Source: Pseudomonadota bacterium (GTDB lineage Bacteria > Pseudomonadota > Gammaproteobacteria > Burkholderiales > Rhodocyclaceae). From it: a stretch of DNA of 64,000 bases. Below the pieces are notes generated by a model. It did not search any database. It was given only the letters and a program-made list of their open reading frames with translations, and was not told where the DNA came from. This document shows positions 48,066-55,373 of this stretch, piece after piece. Every line of letters begins with the position of its first letter. The stretch's first letter is position 1. A program made the translations under genes and the position numbers. The stretch spans positions 1-64,000 of the forward strand of contig JAFEDI010000101.1 of the NCBI GenBank assembly GCA_018241725.1. The letters run 5' to 3'.

Positions 48066-49387
48066 CCGAAACCGCGACCGCGACGAAGTGGAACAACGGC
48101 GTGCCGTTCGAGAAGGAATGGAGCGGACTCGGAGGAAAGGGGGAAGGCGGCATTACATACGCCACCGTGCGCCACAAGGCCATCCAAGGCGGCTGGAAGC
48201 CCAAGCAGTTGGCCCACAGCGTCGCCCAGATCGGCACACCCACACCGGCGCGCCGTCTGATGCTGGAAGGTGGCACGCTGGCCGTTCAGTCGACGCCGCC
48301 CCCGCCCCGTGACTATGTGCTCGAACCGCTGATCGTTTCCGGCAAGTCAGCAATCCTCGCCGGCCTGGGTGGCGTCTCGAAAACCCAACTGATGATTCAG
48401 ATTGCCGCCCACATTGCACTTGGCTTGCCGTTTGCCGGCCTGAAGGTGGGTGAGGGCTGCGTGATCCTTTTCCTCGGTGAGGAAGACCGCGAGGAGATCG
48501 GCCGCCGGTTCGGCGCTGTTGCTGCAGACATGAAGCTGACGCCGGAACAGCGCGCCAAGCTGGAGGCACGCATTCGCGTCTTTCCGATGATCGGCCAAGA
48601 CATGCGCCTGACGAACTTCGCATCCGGCGCGTTGGAGGCATCGGGGTTCGCCGACGAAATTATCGCAGTGTCTCAGGATCTGGCAGCGGCAACCGGCGTG
48701 CCGATCCGCATGGTCGTCCTGGACCACGCGGCGATGATCCACGGGGGCGACTTCAACAAACGCGAGGATGTGGCGCAGACCATGCGCGAGGTAAATCACA
48801 TCGCGCAGACCACGGGGGCGGCGGTCGTCGCCTTGGCGCACAGCCCCAAGGCCACCATCAACGCGGAAAAGTCGAGTGTCGCAGACGTCGCCGGCAATGC
48901 TGCCTGGACCGACATGGCCCGGGGCGCAATGGTGCTTAACGCCATGCGCGATGAAGAAGGTAAGAAGTTCGGCATTGTCCCTGAGCTGCGCAGCCGCTAC
49001 GTCTCGCTGAACGTGGTCAAGAATAACTATGGCCCCACCGGCGGTGCGTTCTGGTTTGAACGTGTCGCGATGCCTCCGTGGGGCGTCAGTCCGTTGCACC
49101 ACATTCAGCTGACCCCTATGCCGAAGGCGCCCACCGGCAATGACGCAAAGCTCCGTGAGCGCATCTTCGAGCTGATCCGCTCGCACCCGATGCTGACGAA
49201 AAATCAGCTCGAACAGAAGTGGGCTGGCACCGACGGCGTGCTCAAGGCCAGCAAGGCGGCGGTGCGCTCCGAGGTTGAAGCGATGACGGCCGAGGGGGTT
49301 CTGGAGTTCCGGATGCCGACACAGGAGGAACGCGCTGCGCGTGGCATCAAGGGCAAGACGTCGGGGATTTTCGTTATCTCCACATAG
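48062..49387 (+). CDS. RepA-like AAA_25/RecA-fold ATPase
   Basis: A 441-residue RecA-fold ATPase of the AAA_25/RepA type. The Walker A loop reads GLGGVSKTQ, where the usual Gly before Lys is Ser; the Walker B is MVVLDHA, and ALAHSPK matches the following motif. A winged-helix-like domain is predicted at the C-terminus (about 360-435). It is probably the replicative helicase of the element, coupled to the primase. A repeat-rich region follows directly. Confidence 0.83.
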   Translation: MTETATATKWNNGVPFEKEWSGLGGKGEGGITYATVRHKAIQGGWKPKQLAHSVAQIGTPTPARRLMLEGGTLAVQSTPPPPRDYVLEPLIVSGKSAILAGLGGVSKTQLMIQIAAHIALGLPFAGLKVGEGCVILFLGEEDREEIGRRFGAVAADMKLTPEQRAKLEARIRVFPMIGQDMRLTNFASGALEASGFADEIIAVSQDLAAATGVPIRMVVLDHAAMIHGGDFNKREDVAQTMREVNHIAQTTGAAVVALAHSPKATINAEKSSVADVAGNAAWTDMARGAMVLNAMRDEEGKKFGIVPELRSRYVSLNVVKNNYGPTGGAFWFERVAMPPWGVSPLHHIQLTPMPKAPTGNDAKLRERIFELIRSHPMLTKNQLEQKWAGTDGVLKASKAAVRSEVEAMTAEGVLEFRMPTQEERAARGIKGKTSGIFVIST

Positions 49388-49620
49388 CAAATATGACATT
49401 AAGCCCGCCGCAAGCCCGCCAGATTAAGCCCCCCGAGCCGGCGGGCTTGGAATCCCGACGGGGGGCTTGCAACCCGCGCCGACACTGGGTTTGAGCCCTC
49501 CATGCCAAGCCCGCCGTTTTTTCGACATTTCGCGGCGGGCTTGGAACCCGCGCCGGCACTGGGTTTGAGCCCTCCACAACAAAACCACGTCTATCGACGT
49601 GTAGCCCCGTGCAGCGGGCT
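49388..49620. repeat. Origin-like repeat region downstream of primase-helicase
   Basis: This non-coding stretch contains two 38-bp direct repeats (49465-49502 and 49539-49576, two mismatches), five copies of AAGCCCGCC or its complement (49401, 49412, 49440, 49507, 49534), and nested inverted pairs such as AAGCCCCCCG (49426-49435) with CGGGGGGCTT (49459-49468). Clustered iterons and stems next to a primase and RepA-like ATPase suggest a replication origin. The function is inferred. Confidence 0.6.
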
Positions 49621-49679
49621 TACATCGTCGGACGATTTGACTATATCTCGAATGCATAACCCTTAAAGTGCAACCACCT

Positions 49680-50030
49680 ATGAACTCACCCCCACCTCGT
49701 CCGGCCAGCGGCTTCCTCGCGCGTCTGGCACACCGCGCAGCAGAACTTCAGAACGCACCGCGCGCCAAGCCGCAACCCAAACCCGTAAAGCCGGCACCGC
49801 CTCCGCCCCTCATAGACCAGATCCGCAGTCTTCTGGCGACGATGCCGGCGAACCAACGCGAGAAGCTGCACATCCCGATGATCGTGCCGCACCTCCAAGG
49901 CCGGTATCGCGAACGCCCCCACATGCTCCGAGTCGCCGCCGCACTCAAGCAATTGGGCTACAGGCAAATCCGCGTGTGGTCTGGCGCCGACGCCGGCCGC
50001 CGCTTCTGGATTCCCACCACCCCGAAGTAA
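49680..50030 (+). CDS. Hypothetical protein, Pro-rich N-terminus
   Basis: A 116-residue protein without recognised family. The first about 45 residues are Pro/Ala/Lys-rich and the rest looks like a small winged-helix fold (LLATMPANQREKLHIPMIVP to RRFWIP). That fold would suit a DNA-binding accessory protein for replication. The start may be ATG 49680 or GTG 49668; no good ribosome site separates them. Confidence 0.6.
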   Translation: MNSPPPRPASGFLARLAHRAAELQNAPRAKPQPKPVKPAPPPPLIDQIRSLLATMPANQREKLHIPMIVPHLQGRYRERPHMLRVAAALKQLGYRQIRVWSGADAGRRFWIPTTPK

Positions 50031-50061
50031 TCGCAACCACTACTGTGAGGAAACTCCGTTC

Positions 50062-50685
50062 ATGACGACGCAACTGCCCTCTTGGATCGACCGCGACAGG
50101 GACACCATCCGCCGTGACAACGCCTTGGTGATCGACAGTTACCACCGCTCTTATGCCGACGCGCAGCGCCGCCTGGCTCGCCCTGGCGAGAAGGACAACA
50201 TCGACTCAGCCGTCTACTACCTGGAGCACATGGTCGACGAAGTGCTCATGTACAGCTTCGACGCCCTGGTGAGCCACAGCAATCGCCCCACGAAGCCAGC
50301 AAAGGGCCAGATCCTGGAGGGGTTCCGCTGGATCGGCTGGGTGCCCCATTACCTCGCGCACGGCATGGGCTGGCGCATGCGCCCAGCCTTCGAGATATTC
50401 GCCCGCCACGGCCACCCGGCGATCATCGAGGACTTCCATACGTGGGCGGACGCCTTCCTTGTGCGCGTGCAAACGATGCTGGACGCGCATAACGCCCTGG
50501 GACGCAAGAAAAGCCGCATGACCGAGGCGCCGGTCCAGTTGTTCGAAATCCTGCTGGTGGAGGCGATGGAGGCTCTGGTTCGACTGGTCGGCATGCTCTG
50601 CCTGGACCCGAAGACCGCAAAGCGCTTTGTCCACTTCAACAAGCTCGTCAGCCAATACAAGGCGAAGGGCCAGCGACTGGGCTAG
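50062..50685 (+). CDS. Hypothetical protein
   Basis: A 207-residue, mostly helical, soluble protein that I do not recognise (MTTQLPSWIDRDRDTIRRDN start). A GAGGAAA stretch precedes the ATG. It is the last gene of the rightward replication block and is followed by a strong bidirectional terminator. Confidence 0.68.
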   Translation: MTTQLPSWIDRDRDTIRRDNALVIDSYHRSYADAQRRLARPGEKDNIDSAVYYLEHMVDEVLMYSFDALVSHSNRPTKPAKGQILEGFRWIGWVPHYLAHGMGWRMRPAFEIFARHGHPAIIEDFHTWADAFLVRVQTMLDAHNALGRKKSRMTEAPVQLFEILLVEAMEALVRLVGMLCLDPKTAKRFVHFNKLVSQYKAKGQRLG

Positions 50686-50700
50686 AACCTTCAATCAATC

Positions 50701-50726
50701 ACAAAGCCGGGGTGCCCCGGCTTTGT
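50701..50726. terminator. Bidirectional terminator between convergent genes
   Basis: A perfect stem ACAAAGCCGGGG with CCCCGGCTTTGT and a two-base loop. It serves the rightward gene ending at 50685 and the leftward ORF ending at 50734. Confidence 0.8.
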
Positions 50727-50733
50727 CGCCTCA

Positions 50734-50904
50734 TCATTTATAGCGTGCAGCAATCCTTCGGTAGCTTGCGGGCCCTGCGCACAACGAACACTTCTTCACC
50801 GACGACACCCAGCAGTTGGTGACACACACCAACTTCCCACAATGCGAGCATCGCCGCCGTGGTGAATGCGGAATGCACCCGCAGCGCTGACATTGATCTT
50901 TCAA
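50734..50904 (-). CDS. Possible small Cys-rich zinc-ribbon protein downstream of HNH gene
   Basis: A 56-residue ORF with a TTG start and a GGAGG site 4 bases upstream. It has nine Cys, mostly in zinc-type pairs: CQRCGC near residue 5, CSHC near 19, CVTNC near 27 and CSLC near 39, with basic residues at the end. It ends 8 bp from the shared terminator and lies 47 bp after the HNH endonuclease on the same strand. The regular Cys spacing makes chance unlikely, but the weak start codon leaves doubt. Confidence 0.55.
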   Translation of the reverse strand: MKDQCQRCGCIPHSPRRRCSHCGKLVCVTNCWVSSVKKCSLCAGPASYRRIAARYK

Positions 50905-50951
50905 GTCGCCTCCACAACCTCCAATATCTGACGTTCCAAACGGATAACAGG

Positions 50952-51680
50952 TTACGGTTTGTAGAAGCCGCCCGGTCGGATTCGCAATCCATGCCGCTGG
51001 CGATATCGCAGGAATTCGTCGGCGCTCTTCCGACCTTTGACCTGATTACATGAACGGCAGGCCAAGACTAGGTTCTTCGGGTCGTCGGTGCCGCCGCCAT
51101 CTTTGGGCACGACGTGATCCAGTTGCCCATCCCGGCCCAGCGAATCACCGCAGTAAGCACATGTGTTGCCTTGCTGTTCCCGCCGTCGCATCGTCGTAAG
51201 CTCAACGAAGCGGGCATCGTCGTTGCGAGAAGCGCCCAGACGCGCCGCCCGCTCCCGGCCTATCGACGGATCAGCAGAATGGTAGTCCTTGGTTTCGCCA
51301 CGCAAACATGCCTTGCACTTCGTTTTGACCTTCCCATCCCGAAAACCAAACCCGAAGTAAGAGTCGTCGGCCGGCTTTCGCATACCGCAACCACGGCATA
51401 CATGCCAAGCAAGGGAAGAGTCGGACTTCGCCTGCGCGAAATGCTCCGCTTGGAGCGCGGCCTCCCTCTGCTTCGTGGCGCCTAACAAATCACCTGCCGC
51501 CTGTAGAACACCGCTGGAATGCGTGTCAGAAGCGTTCAATACCCTGGATGCTTCAGTACGAAACTTCTTGAGACCTTCCGCGGTGGACTTCCCTATTGCC
51601 GGCACCATCTTGGTTAGCTTCTCGATCAATGCACGCTCGTTAGCCATCTGTCGTCGTCGAACGCAGGAGACATCCAGCAT
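50952..51680 (-). CDS. HNH endonuclease with N-terminal helical region
   Basis: A 242-residue nuclease candidate. The C-terminal HNH domain (about 165-225) has CAYCGDSLGRDG, LDHVVPKDGGG with the catalytic His, NLVLACRSCNQVKG and zinc Cys pairs. Before it is a second zinc ribbon (CRGCG near 95 and CKACLRG near 117) and an N-terminal helical part. A shorter form starts at Met 12 (51647). It could be a packaging-type, homing or defence nuclease; the neighbour DUF4062 gene is divergent. Confidence 0.85.
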   Translation of the reverse strand: MLDVSCVRRRQMANERALIEKLTKMVPAIGKSTAEGLKKFRTEASRVLNASDTHSSGVLQAAGDLLGATKQREAALQAEHFAQAKSDSSLAWHVCRGCGMRKPADDSYFGFGFRDGKVKTKCKACLRGETKDYHSADPSIGRERAARLGASRNDDARFVELTTMRRREQQGNTCAYCGDSLGRDGQLDHVVPKDGGGTDDPKNLVLACRSCNQVKGRKSADEFLRYRQRHGLRIRPGGFYKP

Positions 51681-51850
51681 GTCAGACCCAACTTGGGTGG
51701 CGCAGTGAAGAAAGTCATTGCCTGGCGAGGTGCGTCTAGTTTCGACTACTGACGACTACATCCGAAGCGCTCAAAGGACAAACATCCCAAGACCAAACCG
51801 AGCGCCCCGACGATGCCCAGCGACCTTTGACATAGAAAGACCCGCAACTT

Positions 51851-52672
51851 ATGAGCTTTCAAGCTACGGTTTTAAAGGTGATGATCGCGTCACCCGGTGA
51901 TGTTGCCGACGAGCGCGCAATAATCCAGAACGCGATATACCAGTGGAATGCCACTCACGCGACAGATCGCAAGGTCGTGCTGTTGCCCGTAGCTTGGGAG
52001 ACACACTCATCGCCACAGATGGGCGACCGCCCCCAGGCCATCATCAACAAGCAGATACTGTTTGATTGCGACATTCTGGTGGCCGCGTTCTGGACGCGTA
52101 TAGGCAGCCGCACAGGTGCCGCGCAGAGCGGAACAGTTGAGGAAATCCAGGAGCACCTTGCGGCCGGCAAGGAAGCCCTGATCTACTTCTCGAATGCACC
52201 GGTCAGGCTAGATAGCGTCGACTCCGCCCAGTACGAAGCGTTGAGAGCATTCAAACAGACCTGCCGAACTGACGGCCTTGTCGCAGACTACGAGACGCTG
52301 TCCGAATTTACAGAGAAGGTAACTCGAAATCTGGCGCAGACCGTCATCCGCCTTACCGAGACTGGGGGCATCCCCCCGACCAAAGAACCGACACTGCCCG
52401 CCCGACTTTCCAGTGAGGCCGAAACCCTTCTAGCAGCAGCAGTGGAGGGCGATGGCTCGATAATGTGCGTGGGGACACTCGAGGGGCTTCTTCTGCAAGT
52501 AGCAGACAAGAACTACACCGAGGGTGCCAATCCTCGAGAGGAAGCCCCGTGGCGCGCCGCCGTCGCCTCGTTGCAGCAAAACGGCTACATCGAAGACCGA
52601 ACTGGAATGGGCCAAGTCTTCTTCTTAACGCACGACGGATACCAGCTTGCCGAAGCCATTGCAAAACAGTGA
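51851..52672 (+). CDS. DUF4062-type protein with C-terminal winged-helix-like domain
   Basis: A 273-residue protein. The N-terminal about 155 residues match the DUF4062 type, a Rossmann-like fold related to TIR and nucleoside-processing domains: VMIASPGDVADERAIIQNAI at the start, FDCDILVAAFWTRIGSRTG in the middle and SGTVEEIQEHLAAGKEALIY, with the conserved Glu. The C-terminal about 70 residues look like a winged helix. DUF4062 is frequent in immune and stress proteins, so a defence role is a reasonable hypothesis, not shown. It has no neighbour that is clearly a sensor. Confidence 0.72.
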   Translation: MSFQATVLKVMIASPGDVADERAIIQNAIYQWNATHATDRKVVLLPVAWETHSSPQMGDRPQAIINKQILFDCDILVAAFWTRIGSRTGAAQSGTVEEIQEHLAAGKEALIYFSNAPVRLDSVDSAQYEALRAFKQTCRTDGLVADYETLSEFTEKVTRNLAQTVIRLTETGGIPPTKEPTLPARLSSEAETLLAAAVEGDGSIMCVGTLEGLLLQVADKNYTEGANPREEAPWRAAVASLQQNGYIEDRTGMGQVFFLTHDGYQLAEAIAKQ

Positions 52673-52675
52673 AAG

Positions 52676-52945
52676 CTCGGCAAGCTGGTGCCTGCCGACA
52701 AGCAGCTCTCAGCTAAGGTACTCACGCAGGCGGTGGACCAGGCGCTTGCACAGCTGGCGCACCGGCCCAAGGTGCACATCCTCGACAGCGTGCGCGACCT
52801 TTTCCGTCGGGAGGAACCGGGGGCCACGATGGGGGTCGTCTTCAAAAACGAAATCTACCTCTTTCGCGACGCCATCGACAATCTCGATACCGCGAACGAC
52901 ACGCTCTGGCATGGGCCGGCCTCCATAAAATGCAGAGCATGTTAA
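52676..52945 (+). pseudogene. Truncated fragment of a phage/plasmid metallopeptidase-type domain
   Basis: The frame after the DUF4062 gene reads KLGKLVPADKQLSAKVLTQA and continues to NDTLWHGPASIK. The part up to DTLWH resembles domains of large phage or plasmid proteins that continue as an HExxH zinc site; here the sequence leaves that pattern directly after the His. An ATG exists at 52688 (85 codons), but the fragment looks like a 3'-truncated remnant. The parent family is my best guess only. Confidence 0.45.
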
Positions 52946-53088
52946 CAGTGATGGAAATTTGACCAAATCATGCGCGAAGGGGGAGCACCCCCGCCACCCC
53001 TCGCCCGTCGTTGGTCCCACCCGGGGGGCACCCCGCCGGCCACCCTGCCGGTCTACCTAACCGAACGTCCGTCCAACTAGGTACACGT

Positions 53089-53102
53089 GCTAACGTGTTA
53101 GC
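53089..53102. promoter_or_regulatory. Palindromic operator candidate
   Basis: GCTAACGTGTTAGC is a perfect 14-bp palindrome 26 bp upstream of the -35 element at 53128. It is a candidate site for a helix-turn-helix regulator, perhaps AlpA or another repressor; no data link it to one. Confidence 0.4.
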
Positions 53103-53127
53103 TTGTTAAGCAAAATCAACAACTTAC

Positions 53128-53156
53128 TTGCACAAATCTTCCGGTGTGCGTAGAGT
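53128..53156 (+). promoter_or_regulatory. Sigma-70-type promoter for the right-end gene
   Basis: TTGCAC (53128-53133) and TAGAGT (53151-53156) with a 17-bp spacer, upstream of the ORF at 53250. The leader of about 85 bases contains a GCGGGAGG-rich inverted repeat near 53190-53213 (GCGGGAGG-TGCAA-CCTCCCGC). Confidence 0.5.
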
Positions 53157-53249
53157 GCGGCCCCTGTCGAAATGACAGAAGCGGCGAAGCGGGAGGGTGC
53201 AACCTCCCGCCCGCCTAGATCACAGCCACGCTTAACAAGGAAGCGAACC

Positions 53250-53558
53250 ATGACCTACGCAAATACTACCCCGGCCCAACGTGAAGCCGAAGCAATGCTC
53301 GACGCCATCATGATGGGAACGGCCGACGTCGCCGCCCTACTCGCCAGCAAGCGGTTCAACGCGAACCAGAAGGCGTGCATCGAGTTCGCAGACCGGGCCA
53401 GCCGCACCAGAAGCACCAGCGCAGCCGACAAGCTCTCAAGCGCGTGGGGTGTGGCACTCGACCGGATCAGCGCCGACGCAGCGGACGCAAGCGAGATGAC
53501 CTGCGAACTGGTCACGATGGCCGATGCCTGCGTCGAGACTGCGCTGATGCATCACTGA
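53250..53558 (+). CDS. Hypothetical protein at the right end of the element
   Basis: A 102-residue, mainly helical protein of unknown family (MTYANTTPAQREAEAMLDAI start). The ATG at 53250 follows an AAGGAAG site; the open frame extends 26 codons upstream but lacks such a site. It has its own promoter and a CCCGC-GTG-GCGGG hairpin with TTTT just downstream (53582-53600). Confidence 0.62.
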   Translation: MTYANTTPAQREAEAMLDAIMMGTADVAALLASKRFNANQKACIEFADRASRTRSTSAADKLSSAWGVALDRISADAADASEMTCELVTMADACVETALMHH

Positions 53559-53581
53559 CCGACTGACGAGCACCAGAACCG

Positions 53582-53600
53582 ACCCGCGTGGCGGGTTTTG
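53582..53600 (+). terminator. Short terminator after the right-end gene
   Basis: ACCCGC and GCGGGT pair across a GTG loop and are followed by TTTG. It is a modest terminator close to the right arm repeats. Confidence 0.55.
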
Positions 53601-53632
53601 TTTGTCAGGAGTGCCATTTCTACCGGCCGCAG

Positions 53633-53656
53633 AATGGCATACAAAATGGCATACAG
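53633..53656 (+). repeat. Candidate integrase arm sites, right
   Basis: Two AATGGCATACA copies, starting at 53633 and 53645, one helical turn apart (12 bp), 6 bp inside the right att repeat. A third copy is near the left end. Confidence 0.5.
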
Positions 53657-53661
53657 AAATG

Positions 53662-53711
53662 AAAAACGCCCCGAAAGGGGCGTTTTTACTGGGTATCTGG
53701 CGGAAGCGGTG
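53662..53711. repeat. Right attachment repeat (attR) with tRNA-Ser 3' end
   Basis: The right copy of the 50-bp repeat, made of the tRNA-Ser terminator (CGCCCC-GAAA-GGGGCG with T run) and the last 14 bases of the tRNA. The tRNA itself stays intact. Confidence 0.88.
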
Positions 53712-53785
53712 AGATTCGAACTCACGATGGGTTTCCCCACGCCGGTTTTCAAGACCGGTGCATTCAACCACTCTGCCACGCTTCC
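53698..53785 (-). tRNA. tRNA-Ser (anticodon TGA)
   Basis: An 88-base tRNA on the minus strand starting GGAAGCGTGGCAGAG and ending CGCTTCCGCCA, with encoded CCA. The anticodon loop is CTTGAAA (anticodon TGA), the long variable arm of class II tRNA is present and the T-arm reads GAGTTCGAATCTC. It is the integration site of the element on its left. Confidence 0.95.
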
Positions 53786-53941
53786 AATGCATTGCCTGTG
53801 CGCATATGCAGGGCGCGCATTCTACCATGAGAGCCCGATTCGCCAAGCTGCATGAAATCGGGCCACGGTTGAAACTTCCTGGAGCCTTCGCTACTCTCAA
53901 TCCGTGCAGGCTATCCTGCTAATGTCATTCGGAGGATTTAC

Positions 53942-54628
53942 ATGCAACTCGACACTTACGGTCAGCAAACGCAGGTCTTGTCGCAAGGCGCCAACCGCGT
54001 GCTGCGCAACACCTATCTGCTGCTCGCACTTTCCATGGTGCCGACCGTTGCCGGTGCGCTGATCGGCGTACAGATGCAGTTCTCGTTCCTGGCGGGCAGC
54101 CCGCTGATGAGCTTCCTGCTCTTCATGGGCATCTCCTTCGCCTTCTTCTACGGAATCGAGAAGAACAAGAACAGCGGCCTCGGCGTGGCCCTGCTGCTGG
54201 CCTTCACCTTCTTCATGGGCCTGATGCTGTCGCGCATCCTGCAGGTGGCGCTCGGCTTCTCCAACGGCGGCTCGATGATCGCGCTGGCCGGTGGCGGCAC
54301 CGCGGCCATCTTCGCGACGATGGCCGGTATCGCCAGCGTCTCCAAGCGTGATTTCAGCAGCATGGGCAAGTTCCTGACCGTCGGCCTGGTGGTCGTGCTG
54401 ATCGCGATGGTGGCCAACATCTTCCTGCAGATGCCGGTGCTGCATCTGGTCATTTCTGCGGTCGTGGTACTGCTGTTCTCGGGTTACATCCTGTACGACA
54501 TCAGCGCCATCGTACAGGGCGGCGAGACCAACTACGTGACCGCCACGCTGGCTGTGTATCTGGACATTTACAACGTGTTCGTCAGCCTGCTGAACCTGAT
54601 CATGTCCTTCACCGGCGAGCGCGACTGA
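53942..54628 (+). CDS. Bax inhibitor-1/YccA family membrane protein
   Basis: A 228-residue inner-membrane protein with about seven helices, of the BI-1/YccA family (LLALSMVPTVAGALIG, GTAAIFATMAGIASVSKRDFS, ending YLDIYNVFVSLLNLI). In Escherichia coli YccA interacts with the FtsH protease. A CGGAGG site precedes the ATG. It is followed by the terminator that the IS remnant disrupted. Confidence 0.93.
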   Translation: MQLDTYGQQTQVLSQGANRVLRNTYLLLALSMVPTVAGALIGVQMQFSFLAGSPLMSFLLFMGISFAFFYGIEKNKNSGLGVALLLAFTFFMGLMLSRILQVALGFSNGGSMIALAGGGTAAIFATMAGIASVSKRDFSSMGKFLTVGLVVVLIAMVANIFLQMPVLHLVISAVVVLLFSGYILYDISAIVQGGETNYVTATLAVYLDIYNVFVSLLNLIMSFTGERD

Positions 54629-54674
54629 GCGTCGTCGGCCCCGCAGGGATCAGCAAAAACCCCGCTTCGGCGGT

Positions 54675-54710
54675 AATGCCGTTCAGTTAACACTGAACGG
54701 CATTTTCTTT
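54675..54710 (+). terminator. Hairpin at the IS left end, terminator-like
   Basis: AATGCCGTTCAG (54675-54686) and CTGAACGGCATT (54693-54704) pair across a six-base loop, followed by TTCTTTTC. It may stop read-through from the BI-1 gene now that the old terminator is split. Confidence 0.6.
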
Positions 54711-54760
54711 TCTTGCCAAGTTGTTGTAAACAATAAACAAGGCTGTTAACCTCGGACTGA

Positions 54761-55317
54761 ATGCCATCGAGTCCGCTTCATGCTTTGTCAGAAGTTCTGC
54801 CGCTGGCCGGGATAGACCGGTTGGCGGAGCATTTGCCGCAAACGTGGATCGACGAGGCACTTGCAGCCACGGGCAGCGCGAGCATCCGCCGAAGACGCTT
54901 GCCCGCAGAGCAGGTGGTCTGGCTGGTGATCGCACTGGCGCGGTATCGACACCAATCGATGCCCGAGGTGTTGGCGACGCTGGATCTGGCGCAGCCAGCT
55001 GCCTCAAGGAGTCGAGCAAGAAATCTGGGGCGCACTGATCGCTTGCAACCTGGTGCGCCTGGAGATGGCCAAAGCGGCAATCGTGGCAAAGGTCGAGCCG
55101 ACCGATCTGAGCTTCGTGCGCGCGCTGCATATTCTGCAACACGAGATGATTTGGGCCGTCGGCATGGCCCCGGGAAAGCTGCCTGCCCACCTGATACGAC
55201 TGCACACCCAGATGCAGTTTGCGGTCGTCGAAAAACGACAGGGGCGTCAAAGCCCCCCGTGTCGTCAAAGCACGCCCGGCTCGTTACACCGTCCGGCTTC
55301 TGAAGAAAAGACCCTAA
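54761..55317 (+). pseudogene. IS4-type transposase, internally deleted and frameshifted
   Basis: The first frame (54761 to about 54998) reads MPSSPLHALSEVLPLAGIDR and LPAEQVVWLVIALARYRH, the N-terminal domain of IS4 transposases. From about 55003 another frame reads EQEIWGALIACNLVRLEMAK and on to the family C-terminus, followed by a further shift in a run of C near 55255 and a stop at 55315-55317. The DDE catalytic core between the two parts is missing. The element cannot move by itself. Confidence 0.8.
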
Positions 55318-55373
55318 CTGAACGGTATTACCGGCTTGCCGGGGGTTTTTGTTTGCGGTCTGGTCCTGAACGC

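Larger units (their letters stand above)
44596..53711. mobile_element. Integrated satellite-like element in tRNA-Ser
   Basis: A 9.1-kb element bounded by 50-bp direct repeats (44596-44645 and 53662-53711, 49 of 50 identical) that hold the 3' end of tRNA-Ser plus its terminator. An integrase gene is just inside the left end. Other contents are an unknown ORF, AlpA regulator, primase, RepA-like ATPase, a repeat-rich origin-like region, HNH endonuclease and a DUF4062-type protein. No capsid, tail, terminase, relaxase or conjugation gene is visible. It therefore looks like a phage satellite or a small self-replicating integrative element rather than a full prophage. Confidence 0.87.
54674..55330 (+). 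mobile_element. Decayed IS4-family element within a terminator
   Basis: Terminal inverted repeats TAATGCCGTTCAGTTA (54674-54689) and TAACTGAACGGTATTA (55315-55330) match with one mismatch. The flanks read AAAAACCCCGCTTCGGCGG on the left and CCGGCTTGCCGGGGGTTTTT on the right, which together make a terminator, so the element sits in its loop. At about 657 bp it is far shorter than an intact IS4-type element. I cannot define a target-site duplication. Confidence 0.78.

Noticed and set aside
49388-49620. CRISPR array
   Set aside because: Two imperfect 38-bp repeats plus dispersed 9-mers in both orientations, no regular spacers and no cas genes.
50738-50992. 84-codon minus-strand open frame after the HNH gene
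   Set aside because: A different frame of the same DNA has regular zinc-type Cys spacing and a better ribosome site, so I prefer that one (50734-50904).
44596-53711. Complete prophage
   Set aside because: No capsid, portal, tail, terminase or lysis gene is visible in the interval.
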